NCBI GenBank assembly: GCA_034698045.1
Contig: JAQGAU010000013.1
Location: 1-64,000, forward strand
Origin: Paramacrobiotus richtersi
Lineage: Eukaryota > Tardigrada > Eutardigrada > Parachela > Macrobiotidae
Direction of reading: 5' to 3'
DNA length: 64,000 nt
Shown: positions 19,518-30,553 of the stretch, piece after piece
Numbering within the stretch: position 1 is the stretch's first letter
Layout of the letters: every line of letters begins with the position of its first letter
Notes under the pieces: generated by a model
The model's database searches: none
What the model was told of the DNA's origin: nothing
The model's input: only the letters and a program-made list of their open reading frames with translations
Position numbers and translations under genes: made by a program

Positions 19518-22500
19518 TCAGCTGCTTACCGGGTTAATAAAGTACGGAAAGAGCGATTGATAATTGTCCTTTATGGAGATCTGGTTTATTTGCATGCTGT
19601 CGCAGACCCATCTCCAGTTTTGAGTGGCAACGGTGTGCTTGCCGGTGACAGCTGATTCATACAGCTTTTGCATGTAGTGAAGCTGCATATTCCTATCCGT
19701 GCGGTAATAATTTGAAGAATTAGCCATATATAGCTGGTCACGCAGGTCAAGCATCGATTCGCTGCAGATATAATTCCGAGCACACGCAATACCGTAACCG
19801 AAATTAAAAACTGAGTGGAGACATCGCGGAAGTGTGATTATAACTTCTCCGTCCTCTTGCCGTGCAAAATAAATGTCGATTCCTTGTTTTAAAAGGCCGG
19901 ATACCGAGGGGCCGGATCTTTTCATGAAACAATCATACCGGTCTGCTTTATATTTTGCATCGTGCAGATGATCCGACAGCTCAGCATCTACAAACAAGGA
20001 GATGGTCAACAAACATAAACAAAATATTCCGCTATTAAAATATTCCGCCGTTGCTACGCTCAGATTTACGCAATGATTAATAGTTTGGAATTCCGTTTCT
20101 CAGTTCGGTACATCGTACGGAACAGTACAGTACACCACAGAAAGCGTAACGAAAGATATCAAATTCTCAGAGAAAACTGTACCAGGGAATTTCACAGCGA
20201 ACTAACGAATGATTTTAACGTGCTTAACAAAAGATGAAGTCATTTTTATTAATGGTATGCGTTCTAGAGGTCAGACCAGTAGTTTTACCACCATCCGGTT
20301 GCACGTTTGGCGTCATTTTGGATTTTGTTCCAACTGTTTTTCAGAAAGCGCAACGAAGCGGACCGGGAGCATGACTGACCGGAAAACGAATCCGCACGGT
20401 GTTGCCAGAACTAAACCTATGTTGTAAACTAGCGCCATAAAAAATTGTAACGAAACGTGAGACGGACATTTTGTAAAGTGAGTTCACTAGCCGGTGGACA
20501 ATATCACTTCATTTCTTTCCGTCATTGTTTTCGTCCTATCCCTAAGCACCCCTGGTAAAATTTTTTAAATGAAACTGCAAGGAGGAGCAGGTTGCTCATA
20601 GCAGGCGATCGACTCTAAGGAATTCAAAAATGACTGATAACTGAGTTGCGTAAGCCAGAACCGGGTTTCTGGCAGTGCTTCTAAAAGGGCAAAAGCACAC
20701 ACATACAGTGGGCTGTTGTTGATAGAGGAATGAGTGAGCAGTCGTCTGGTATCACACTCTAAGATGTGAACATGCTGGTGAATTTCAGTATTAATTTGAA
20801 CGAATCGGCAAATCAGAGCGAGCAACCCGTCAAATATGATATTTCCGGTCAGCTGTGGAAAATTCACTGAGACAGTGGCGAACGATTGAGCAGTCTTCTG
20901 GACAGGAACTGCAGATCCGGTACAAAATCATAAGTCCAACAAATCCTAATGCAAAGTCATATCACAATACTTATATCAAAATGCACTGCTAGCTTGTACA
21001 AGAAACGTTTTTAAGGTTTCCGTTACGACCAGGTCCATGCGTAGGATGAAGAAACGGCTGATCGAGCCGCTCACCGCTCCAAGCGAAGTGAACGGTCTCA
21101 CTGTCGGACTAAAGCGACAAAACTAAAGCTAAGTTTGTACACTGAAAAAAAGAGCATAAAATTCTCTACACGATCATCTATGATTCTCAAACGTGGGGAA
21201 CATTTGGGCCGGCTCCTAGCTATCGTCTTAAGTTGTCAAGTTCAGTACGCCGAACACTAATAATAATCAGCAGGAACAGACCGGCAACCTCAATCAGACT
21301 GCACTTTCAAACAGAAAAATCGGAATCTGTTTATGAAAGGTCTGAATAAAGACCCAAGAAACCATGAGGCGGCAGCCGAAGGTGCTTCTTGTAAACTAAT
21401 ATTTTGTAACTATGTTTCGAGGGTAATGATACAGTACTGCCACACGCATTTAATGCTCAGTGCATTTTCTATCCCGGAGGCATACCTTCGTAAATGCTGT
21501 GGATCTTTTCGTAGCTGTCTGCCGGAGTACAGTACCACAGGATGTAGCCGTCACCACCGAATGCATTGATGGAACCCAAATTGAAAGCTTCGAAGTGGAA
21601 CAAGGTTCCGGTAAATACAGACTTTAAATAGCACCATGGGTCCCATAACCCAGAACCATTCCCATAGGTCATGCTTATTGCTTCCCATGCTGGGGAAGCC
21701 ATTCCTGTGTTGAACCCAAAGTCTTCAGGAAAAATTGCATCGTCAAGTTTTTTGGTCGGATTCTTCTCCTTCAGAGCAAACAATGGACTAAATATCGGTT
21801 TTTCGAGTACGCGCGACTCTCTATAGTGTAGCGTGCGATTCAGACACAGTTTCTCAAGCTGTGCCAAGTCATCCTCTAAAGAAATCGATTTCATGCTGGA
21901 TTGCAGTATTTTTTTCTGTTCCAGGAAAAAGGCGTCCGGCTTCTGACTTGCTTTCTTTGCGGATGCGGATGTTTGATAGATCCATTCCTTGACTCCGTTG
22001 TATTTGTATTCGTAACTCCGCGTTTCGTCGTTTTTATGGTCCCGCTCTTTTGTCAGCCCGTCGGTTCGCATTCGGGAAAAAAACTGTTGTTTCATGCAAG
22101 GAAACTTCAGCTAAAATATAGAAAGAACAATCGTTGCACTTGGTTGGCTGACATAGGGGGAATTGTTGTATATTCTCATAAATATTACCGAAATGTACGC
22201 AGTATAATTGTTTATTGCTTCCACTGAATTAGAAAATGGAGAAGAACAATAGCACATTTTTCTGTCCAGTGAAGACTGGCCTGGCTAGTAGAAATTTCCC
22301 CACTTTGGTTTCTCTATGTTCTTGCGAGCACAAGATGAGACTAGCTGAATAGATTATGTTTTGATTTGCCTCTTCTCTATGTGAGACAAATGTAAAAGGC
22401 GCGCGTCGGAGTAATCATCGTAAATGGTCTAATAGCTCGCTCACACTTTTGCATGTCTACATACATGTACGACTTTCCGAAATATGTGTAAAAAATGTCG

Positions 22501-24056
22501 GCACGCGCCGACATACAAGCATTCCTGAATATGTATGTCGAGTGTGAGCAGGTAACATACATCGCATATACTCGAATATGTCGAAACATTTTACGTATAT
22601 TTTGGGAGTTTCCCTTTCCAGAACTTTCGACATATATCTTAAGCAACTAGCCAATCACAGAGACCAGGGGCTGCACTGGCTGGGCATTTCGGTGAGCGGT
22701 CATGATTACACAGTGAATAAGGCAACTTATTAGTCATTAAAAAATGTAAAACAACGTTCGGAAAAAATTGTTGTTTTGTCCTTCTTATTTTAACTTTGTT
22801 TCGTTTGAAAATTTTACAATGTCTGACACTTCCAAATAATAATAAATAAGACTGCAACCGGAAACGACGTTTGAAAACCAAGCGGTTCAAGGAAAGAACC
22901 TTCCGAAACTGCCCCCTGACAAACGGCGTGACCAAATGAAATGAGGAAATGATCAACTTTGTTTTAGAGAATTTTTGCGTGTTTAATCGAGGTGGAATTC
23001 GAACGAACCAATTTCGCTCACCATTTTTATGTCACAGTAGATCCCATATGAATGTAGCTGATGTTTGAAAAGTGTGAGCGCGTCGATCACATATGCCAAG
23101 TATGAGAGAATCTGACCATAATCAAGCTATGGACATACTTGCCACATATTAAGTTTTTTACAATTTTTTTCATATACGGAAAGGCCTTATATGTATGGCA
23201 TAATCGAAGTATGATGAAGTGTTTGCAAGCCATAAGGACGCTGCCTGCCTGTGTCCACTTCGCGCTTTAAATTACTCAGTACCCCGGTGCAGTGGGCCAT
23301 ATTGCCGTCCTGCGCTATGTGCAGAATCATTCAGTCACCTAACTTCAGTCGGCTTTTCCCAACAATGCTACAGTCAAGTTTCAGAAATCATAAAAAAATA
23401 CTAATCCAACTAAACAAATGTCAGAAAAATACTTACGATACACAGAGTTCATTGTAAAACACTTTCAATTAGCGTTCTGCAATAATTTGTTTATTGTATT
23501 ACTATATACGCTGGAATTATATTGGCTTCCGGTGCACAAGAATCAGGTTAGTATACGAAGTAAAACGAATTTTGCAAAAACCCTAACCAAGATTGTCGAT
23601 GAGAACATTCCAGATGTTGTGCTGTGGTCTGCTTTTTATATTGGTTGCTTACTACGTCTTGATCAATTTCGAAAATTTTGAACTTTCACTGAACATAACT
23701 TCGTTCAGAACAACTGTTATTTTTAAATAATAAATTCATCTTGTAGTTCAGTCCCGTACCGAATGAACTCTTATACTCGTTCTAACCAAAAACTGTAATA
23801 TATTTTCTCGAATTTTAAAACAATTTGTAAAGTTATTGAAGTTTTCTATGGATTCAGTGGAACATACCTACGAACACCGATAATGGGAACTTGCGTAACA
23901 TACAACATTTCTTACCTTTGCTGCTGTGGCACCCGGTGTGACTGACGATCGAATTGCATATTTGGCTATATCGTGATAGTCGTGCTTAAACTGCACCAAT
24001 AAGTCTTCTGTAACCTCAATACACGGAATCTCCAACAAACGTCCATTCGTTGTCAT
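19518..24056 (-). CDS. JmjN + JmjC domain protein (KDM4/KDM5-like, divergent)
   Basis: Three exons join in phase: 24056-23916, 22110-21486, 19987-19518 (411 aa). Exon 1 resembles JmjN (IPCIEVTEDLLVQF ... PGATAAK). The JmjC domain spans exons 2-3: the Fe(II) motif His-x-Glu is HFE in GTLFHFEAFNLGSIN, and the distal His is in GEVIITLPRCLHSVFNFGYG, preceded by the usual LLKQGI. The SIN Asn is kept. The Lys that binds the 2-oxoglutarate C5 carboxylate (PKSWY in KDM4) is replaced: the aligned residues are GDGYILWY. Members of this fold demethylate histone lysines or hydroxylate proteins; the Lys loss makes activity uncertain. It is much shorter than KDM4, with no PHD or Tudor domains. It lies inside the putative transposon, divergent from the transposase gene, with two long introns (1498 and 1805 nt). 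Confidence 0.75.
20565..20867 (-). other. Open frame inside JmjC intron 2, status unclear
   Basis: A 100-codon minus-strand frame lies inside the 1498-nt intron of the JmjC gene. Its middle (SPLYVCAFALLEALPETRFW) looks protein-like, but it has no recognisable domain, and including it would break the JmjC domain at a point where the two exons join cleanly. It may be chance or a nested relic. Confidence 0.2.
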
Positions 24057-24923
24057 TTTTGCAAGAATCCGAAAGTTAATAACAAGCTATCTATAAGTCA
24101 AAGAGTTGGAAGGATGCGCCACAGTTTTTGACTAAGAAATCTTTTATGGCTGTGTGCTGGAATGCTAGTTATGATGCTATCCTAAGAGGCGAAGAACAGA
24201 TAACACAGCCTTCTTTCTACTCCAAGCCAGTTATCCGCTGGCTACAATTGCGCGTCTTTTGCTTATGCGACTGTTCTTACTGCCCACGAGAGTTCACTTG
24301 GCTACATTAATCACTCTAGGGAAAAGGAATTTCCTACGGTCAGTATGCGACTGAGTACATGCACAATCAGCTGCCTGTGCTATCGTTCGCATTTACTTCT
24401 TCAGCCGTGAGTCGACTGCAGCTGACGATATGCGACTGCATATCTACTGTAGGCCAATATATAGGCGTTACGGCAACAGCATAGCAGTCGCGAAGATTTT
24501 TCCGGTGGTTCGAGTTCATTCTAAACATAAACATTAACTATCCACATCACCTGTGCTGCTTTCGGTACTCTTGTTTTAATCGAATAATACGAATTTAAAG
24601 AAATGGGAATTCCATTGGCCGGACAATCTTTAAGCACTGTCGTATAACCAATGTATGGTCATAATTAGCCATTATGTTAGCTGTTAGCAATAGTTAGGCC
24701 TGTTTGGTTCTAACACGGCGGTGCTGTCGTTGACTGAGAGTAAGGGAGAAAAGGAACATGTTAAAAACGTATAGGCCCGCAGCTCACCGGCGCCGACCGA
24801 TGTCGGCCACGGTTAGTCCGCCACCAAGTCCGGTATCAATTACCGCATATCGTTCTTTGGTTGACCAGTTTCTTCATTAACATGCATCATGCATATTAAC
24901 TACCTAAATCACGTCCCCTTGTG
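24057..24923. other. Intergenic part of the element with a decayed repeat
   Basis: This should contain the promoter side of the JmjC gene. Positions about 24537-24605 resemble 26369-26437 (CTGCTGCT...GGTAC.CTTGTTTTAA.CGA), a second decayed direct repeat inside the putative transposon. No gene is recognised. Confidence 0.45.
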
Positions 24924-24963
24924 TCAATATGTCATTGTACCACACTTAACTAAAACTTTCCCC

Positions 24964-25524
24964 AAGCGCAAACTGGAATGTCGGTGGCGGGTAAACGGCT
25001 GAGTAAGGCTGACTCTCGCATATACCACTGCATTATCAACATACAAGAAACACCTGCGGCTGCCGCTCGGGGTATCGTGAGATCGATACTCAGAATCCTT
25101 TTGACAAATGAAATATACTATCCAGATCTGCATGTATGCATAGTTATTATCATATTTGACAGAAAAAACCAGTATTACTATGACTACTATTTTGTTAATA
25201 TATTATTGCACTAGAGCATACAGAACATTTTTTAAGGACAATGTTCTGCTGAGTGGCTGATGGAAATTTGGCATTACCTTGTTTTGTTTGTTTGTTTTAT
25301 AAATAAGAATGTAAGCACAAGTACTCATTCGGCGGATACTTTTTCCCGCAAATCGGCATAACCGCCTCAAGCACAAAAATTCCGTCCGCCGTCTCTTTTG
25401 CGAACCCGACAATTTCGACATCCCCCGGTCCAACCCATCTGACCTTCGTGGGGCCACTTCCCGGGTAACCTCGAACGATAGTTTCACCCAGACACTTTTG
25501 CCGGGGCACAGTTAGTAATTGCAA
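24964..25524 (-). CDS. Possible two-exon small protein, unrecognised
   Basis: A protein-like segment reads CLGETIVRGYPGSGPTKVRW, then VEIVGFAKETADGIFVLEAV, ending KKYPPNE. A branch-point-like TACTAAC precedes an acceptor just upstream (about 25490-25512). A donor after GAATGA near 25319 can join an acceptor near 25097 to continue EILSIDLTIPR and end ...CAWGKF at about 24957. The beta-strand pattern with DG.F.L is reminiscent of transthyretin-like secreted proteins, but the match is weak. No signal-peptide exon was found. Treat it as a candidate only. Confidence 0.25.
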
Positions 25525-26656
25525 TTTTGTCTTGAAATTTTCGCGGTTTCGTCTGGAAATTTTTGTCTGAATACTTTACAATAATCAAAGTCAGACTTAC
25601 TTGCTGCCTTGTTTAGCCTGGTGTGTTTGCACAATGGTATTTCGGACGAGTCTTCTCTTGGATCAGCGGTTGTTCAGCTGTGGCATTTACGATGTTATTT
25701 GCCGACTATTCTACCGTGGCATAATTCCATATTTGGCAGATTTTATCTGTTCTCGAAAAATTAAAAACGTCGCGAGTCCATTGGAATCAAATTAGATTAT
25801 GCTGGTAACCTCGTTTTGAGTGTGTGGACACAGGTTTCTGTTGTGGTTTCCGATTAATACGAGCTTGGGAATATAAGGCTACCGTGCCTGTCCCAGTATG
25901 TTTAGATCAGGTATGAATTGACAAATCGGTCTGAATGGACATTTGATTTGACTTACTGTTCAGCAACTGAATTTTTTTTTAAGTTTGCTTTAAAATAACC
26001 TTGACGATTTTGCACATAAGGCTATATTTCCAGAACCGGCAGAAGATTTTTTAGAAAATGTCATGTGAACCCCTTTTCGACCATGGAGAGTCTAATGGGG
26101 TTGTCCGTTTTTTTCGACTCGCTGTCATTGTCGAGATGTTTTTGAAGAGCAATCCTTATATAAATTTCTCATACTAATTGGACTGTAACAGAACATAGCA
26201 GTCGTTGACTAGACTTACTGAAACATATGAAATATATTACACGTACACTGGTACGGTTCAAACCTGGGGCCGGCCGAGATCGGGCACGGGATGGCCGGTG
26301 TTATTTCCCGTGCCAATCACGCGATAACTTCAGCTTGTACGATTTCATTCTTAACATGTGCAGTGACAATCTACATCACTTCTGCTGCTGTTGGTACGCT
26401 TGTTTTAACCGATTATTCGAAATATGAAGAAACACAAAATTTCTGCCAAACACATGTCATTACAGCACAGGCAAGAGCATTACGATAAACGCTCTTCAAA
26501 TTAAGTTTAGATTTAGCGATTTCCTAGAGCGAGCCAATGAACAGGCTCAAAATCATATTACGATAAAGCGTCTGTTTCACTGTGGCATTTATCTTGCACG
26601 CCCTGTAAAGTTTCAATGATTGTGTTCCACACTCCACACTCACTGATTTTGTGCCG
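25525..26656. other. Non-coding stretch upstream of the transposase gene
   Basis: No gene is seen. Positions 25805-26005 and 26369-26437 are decayed repeats matching 18600-18800 and 24537-24605. The region should hold the promoter of the KDZ-like gene. Confidence 0.45.
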
Positions 26657-29600
26657 ATGTTCCACACTCACCAAAGTAGTGCGTATTTGCTGTCAGATTT
26701 TCTGAAGTCTTTCAACGTTTTAATAATGGTACACTCTAATACATTAGACAAAAGAGCGAGCAGATACTTTTCTATGATCAAGCACAGGGATTTGACGTGG
26801 ATTAGTTTTTGTAGCGAATCGTTTATCCCAGTTGTGAAAGGAAGTTGCCCCAGCGGTACGGAAACGGTTAGTTATCTTGACGCCGAACAAGATCCTGTAA
26901 ATCCGACTAGTCAGGCACGCCGTAAATATATTATTAAACTTATAGTGCGCTAGGCTGCATAATTCTGCTTTATTGGAGGCGCGTCAATAACTACTTGTGC
27001 TATAGGTTTTGCTGTATGTCCTAAACGAAAGTCCGACAACGTCAACGAACTTCATTTTTTTTTGCAAAAGTTGCAAAAACCGTTACTCTTACGGCACGTA
27101 CTATTCACAACCCGATGCAAAAAGGTACTTCTACGGCCAGGAACGCAAGTACGTGCAAGTGACCGCAGGAGTTTTCTGGGATCGGCAGCTGACACGATTC
27201 CTGTTTTCCAGCATGTAAGTATTACGAAAATGATATTAGTTTCTCACTCTTGCAGTTAATTTCTATTATTGTAAACCGTTTGACTGCTTTCGTTCAAAAT
27301 AATTTTCGTATCAGAATATATATCCTGTGATGGGCTAACTACTATGATCGTTTCTTAGAATACACGGCCAGGTTACGTTCGAAGGTTTTACTGAGATCTG
27401 CCGATCAACTTTTCAATGGCCAGACGGTAAGCTTATTCACGCATTTACGCATCATAAATTTTTACAGGCGTAATTTACACAGTACTTACAATTTACAATG
27501 AAGCAATTTTCCTGTTATCACGTTCACAACTGTCTGCTGCAGCGTTTTCGAGGAAGATTGTGGCCAAGGCTTTTTTTGTGCACGAAATTGAAGCCGAATT
27601 ACGGGAACGGGGGCTGATATACGGTTTTAATAGCACCAAAATCGATACAGTGGATGTGAAGGAGTTTCTTGATAGGCAGCGTCGGAACGGCTTGTATAAG
27701 CATCACTGTTCTGAAAACGGTCGGCGCCGCGGATGCCCTTATCTTGTCGTGTTGGATGGTCTGTGGAAGATAGCATATCGCCACTGCAGCTTCCCAACGG
27801 AAGTAAGTCACGCTTAATCGATACCTGACGAGCGATATCGTTTCTGGCGCTCATTGTGTTTACTGCCGTGTACGACAGCCATATTCAAAGACAAATTATT
27901 AAGGCATAGTGTGTACACTTCGAACTGTGAGCTGTATTTATCTACCCTTTTTTAATAAAAGGCTCAAGTTTGCCTGACTTATTTTTTTACTGGATTTTCC
28001 ATTGGACGGTGTGCCATGGCATTTGTTTTTCTGCAAGTTCCATTCTCCCCGCTAACGTGTTCCAGATGGGTCGCCGTTTACGACGATCTCAGGGGCGCTC
28101 GCAACCGTGGTTGCCCTTGTTCCAAAGGCTAACGCGTCCATTCGTTGATGACCCCGTAGATGATAACGGCCGGCATGTCATTCTCAAACCAAACGCTCGT
28201 TTCAAGTGGTTGAACTTTCTTCGCCTCTGACTTCAAACTCAGGCATAGTTATTGAATTAAATGTACCATTTCTGGAGCCTTTGTGCTCAAGGATCCTGTA
28301 ACATTGTTGATGCTTTAGGGCTCTCGTGGTTTTAAATGAACGCTAATTAAATGAATGCCATGCTATCATCCGTCACGTACTACTGGCGTTTCTTCCGGCC
28401 GCTTGATCACTTCGCTGAGTTATCGAAGATTTGTCACACGAAAGCGATATTTCTGCAGTGCGCGGGGTTTTATAGTATCCGACTGTTGCACGCGGCACTT
28501 AAGTAAATGCATTCGAGACCTGAATGTTGGTGTACAGTGACACGATCAGTATCTTCCAGTGTGCGTAGCGGAAGTAGTCCCGCTCGTCAAACACCTTTCT
28601 TTAAGAAACAAGCTCTTGAAAGATGACACTTGCTTTACGTTTTAGCGACAAGTCGACATGGATCACGTTACTCTACCGCAGATCTGTGAAAATGAGCCAG
28701 TGAATGGAGAACGCTTCTGCAAACATTGTAGACCCTTTGCTGTGGCGCATAATGTTGCCTTACGGCGAGAAAAAGGGCCGGATACCACCGAGTCCGCCTT
28801 TCAAGAACTGGCTGCAGCCGTTTCATCGGTGGACACATTCAGCGTTTCCCGGCCTGTCAGTGCGAGATCACCCGATACCGAGCCCGAAAAAGTTCAACAG
28901 AAAAAAAAATTCCAAGCCGAACTTTTCCAGGAGTCTCCTATTCTGAGTGGAAACAACCGTGGTTGCTCCAATGCAAAAGTGGCTGTTCCGTGGTGTCGAA
29001 AAAACCACGGTGAACGACGCAATGGAAGCAGTTACAGCAGAGGATATTTGTTTTTCGTGCATGCCTGTGGGAACGTGTCCAGTTTTACCCCATTGTACCA
29101 GTACGTGCAGTAAAAGGTGTACACAAAGTTACTGATCACATGAATTAATTATTTTGTCATGAACACTTAGGTCCGAGTCGCTCAGCCAAGTATTTCTTGC
29201 TGCAAGTGACTGGCTAGTCAGATACATGCAGACCCTTCCAACGGCGGAACGTTCCAGCGTTTTCCTCTGCTATGACAACATGTACGTTGCGTGAGAAGTT
29301 GCAGCAGAAGCAAAGCCACTTTACATTTATTACCAGTTTTTTGAAAAATGATCTTTTAGGTGCAATTTTGCTCGATTAAAAGCAATGTCTAAGCCACTGC
29401 CAAAAAAAGTGCCGGATGAACTAAGATTTGTGTGGAAAAATGTGCACAAAATTATCGACAGACTACATCTGCAAAATCACTGCCGTGAAGAGTGCCGAAA
29501 AGATTTCAATCCTGACAATTTCGAAACTATGCATCCGGAGTGTGACAAAGCGAACACAATGGCGGCGGAACAAACGTTTGCCTGGCTGGGAAAATACAAG

Positions 29601-29756
29601 AAGCAGATGAATTCAATGAGTAAAATTAACCAGCTGTTTTTTCTTCATCGGCTAATTAAAAGGAAGAACATGTATAACGAGAGCTGCCTAAAAAGAGGCG
29701 CTCCGGCTCTTTACGCTGGACGACGCACTGAACTTTCCCGACTAGGAATTGTTTGA
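26657..29756 (+). CDS. KDZ-superfamily transposase-like protein, intact reading frame
   Basis: Seven exons join in phase without a stop: 26657-26896, 27006-27214, 27359-27426, 27543-27802, 28646-29100, 29171-29281, 29360-29756 (about 579 aa). Order: N-terminal region; a Cys cluster FFCKSCKNRYSYGTYY ... KRYFYGQ...YVQVT; a helical region; H-C...C-PYLVVLDGLWKIAYRHC; a second cluster ICENEPVNGERFCKHC; CG...LYQSESLSQV; YDNMC; and finally NHCREEC ... MAAEQTFAWLGKY...M. This order (LDG, YDDMC, CEQTFSWL) fits the Cys-rich proteins associated with Kyakuja-Dileera-Zisupton transposases, and those three motifs are plausible DDE residues. The gene is confident; the superfamily name is from memory of the motif order. 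It may be an active transposase or a retained copy. Exon 1's start is the least certain part. Confidence 0.7.
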
Positions 29757-30032
29757 GTCTGCCTGGAGACCGTTTTTACAAAATACAAAAGTCCTACGTA
29801 AGATTCCGTGACTCGAACTTCATATCAACCGCCACTTGTTGGATTTTGGCGTTACACTTATAACACAATCGAAATCGTACAACATGCAAATGATTTGTGT
29901 TAATTGCCACCATAAAAACACAACACACTCTGGACCGAAGTCAATTAGCACGCAACAGGAACGTAATCGTTTTTTGTAGTTAAAGGGCGTTATATGTAGT
30001 TATACGGCGTTTTCTTGAGTTTTGCGGATTAA
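29757..30032. other. 3' flank of the transposase gene
   Basis: This 276-bp stretch runs from the KDZ-like stop codon to the right minisatellite and holds no recognisable feature. It is the likely 3' UTR. Confidence 0.4.
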
Positions 30033-30500
30033 CAACTGAGTTACGCGGAGCTACAATGATTTACGCGGAGTTACGTTGGGTTACATTGAGTTACGTGGAG
30101 TTACGCTAAGTTACGTCAAGTTACGAGGAGTTACGCTGAGTTACGCGGAGTTACGTTGGGTTACGTTGAGTTACGTGGAGTTACGCGGAGTTACGTTGGG
30201 TTACATTAAGTTACGTGGAGTTACGCGGAGTTACGTTGGGTTACATTAAGTTACGTGGAGTTACGCGAAATTACGCGGAGTTACGTTGGGTTACATTAAG
30301 TTACGCGGAGTTACGTAGAGTTACATTCAGTTACATTGAGTTACGTGGAGTTACATTGAGTTACGTGGAGTTACGCTAAGTTACATTGAGTTACGGTGGT
30401 TTTTTCCTCCGTTGTGCGTTTCGTTTTGAATTTTTTTGTTACGTGAGAGTTACGTTGAGTTACAGTGTTTACGCGAAGTTACGCCTGTTACTTTAATTTA
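30033..30500 (-). repeat. 10-bp minisatellite array, right end of the putative transposon
   Basis: From about 30061 to 30390 there are 33 units of 10 bases (TTACGCGGAG, TTACGTTGGG, TTACATTGAG and variants) in unbroken register, with looser units on each side. Read on the minus strand these are the same ACTCCGCGTA / ACCCAACGTA / ACTCAATGTA family as 14821-15350, so the two arrays are inverted relative to each other. Confidence 0.95.
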
Positions 30501-30526
30501 AAAATGCGTCGCCCATATGTACAAAT

Positions 30527-30540
30527 CGAAACGTGCCATA
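30527..30540 (-). repeat. Right terminal inverted repeat (14 bp core)
   Basis: CGAAACGTGCCATA is the exact reverse complement of 14680-14693. It is followed after four bases by the second copy of CAATCAAGT. Confidence 0.6.
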
Positions 30541-30544
30541 ATTG

Positions 30545-30553
30545 CAATCAAGT
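30545..30553 (+). repeat. Putative target-site duplication, right copy (CAATCAAGT)
   Basis: Exact match to 14668-14676, in the same orientation, just outside the right inverted terminus. Confidence 0.6.

Larger units (their letters stand above)
14677..30544. mobile_element. Large putative KDZ-type DNA transposon with JmjC cargo
   Basis: The block is bounded by a 9-bp direct repeat and a 14-bp inverted repeat (TATGGCACGTTTCG at 14680-14693, its complement at 30527-30540). Just inside each end is a 10-bp-unit array, the left one reading as the reverse complement of the right one. Inside are a seven-exon KDZ-like transposase gene (+), a JmjN/JmjC gene (-), a zinc-finger ORF (-), a single-exon membrane protein (-), a foldback duplication and several internal direct repeats. 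No capsid, envelope, reverse transcriptase or polymerase B gene is seen. It lies 126 bp past the stop codon of cyclase copy 1 and 1.9 kb before copy 2. The boundaries are read directly; that everything inside moves as one unit is inference. Confidence 0.62.

Noticed and set aside
24128-24310. 60-aa open frame on the plus strand
   Set aside because: No domain or splice support, and it overlaps the JmjC gene's 5' side.
28051-28230. Extra exon of the KDZ-like gene (reads MGRRLRRSQGR...)
   Set aside because: The exons at 27543-27802 and 28646-29100 join in phase and match the expected motif order without it.
14677-30544. Virus-like large element (Polinton type)
   Set aside because: No capsid, protein-primed polymerase, integrase or packaging ATPase gene is seen; the transposase is of a DNA-transposon kind.
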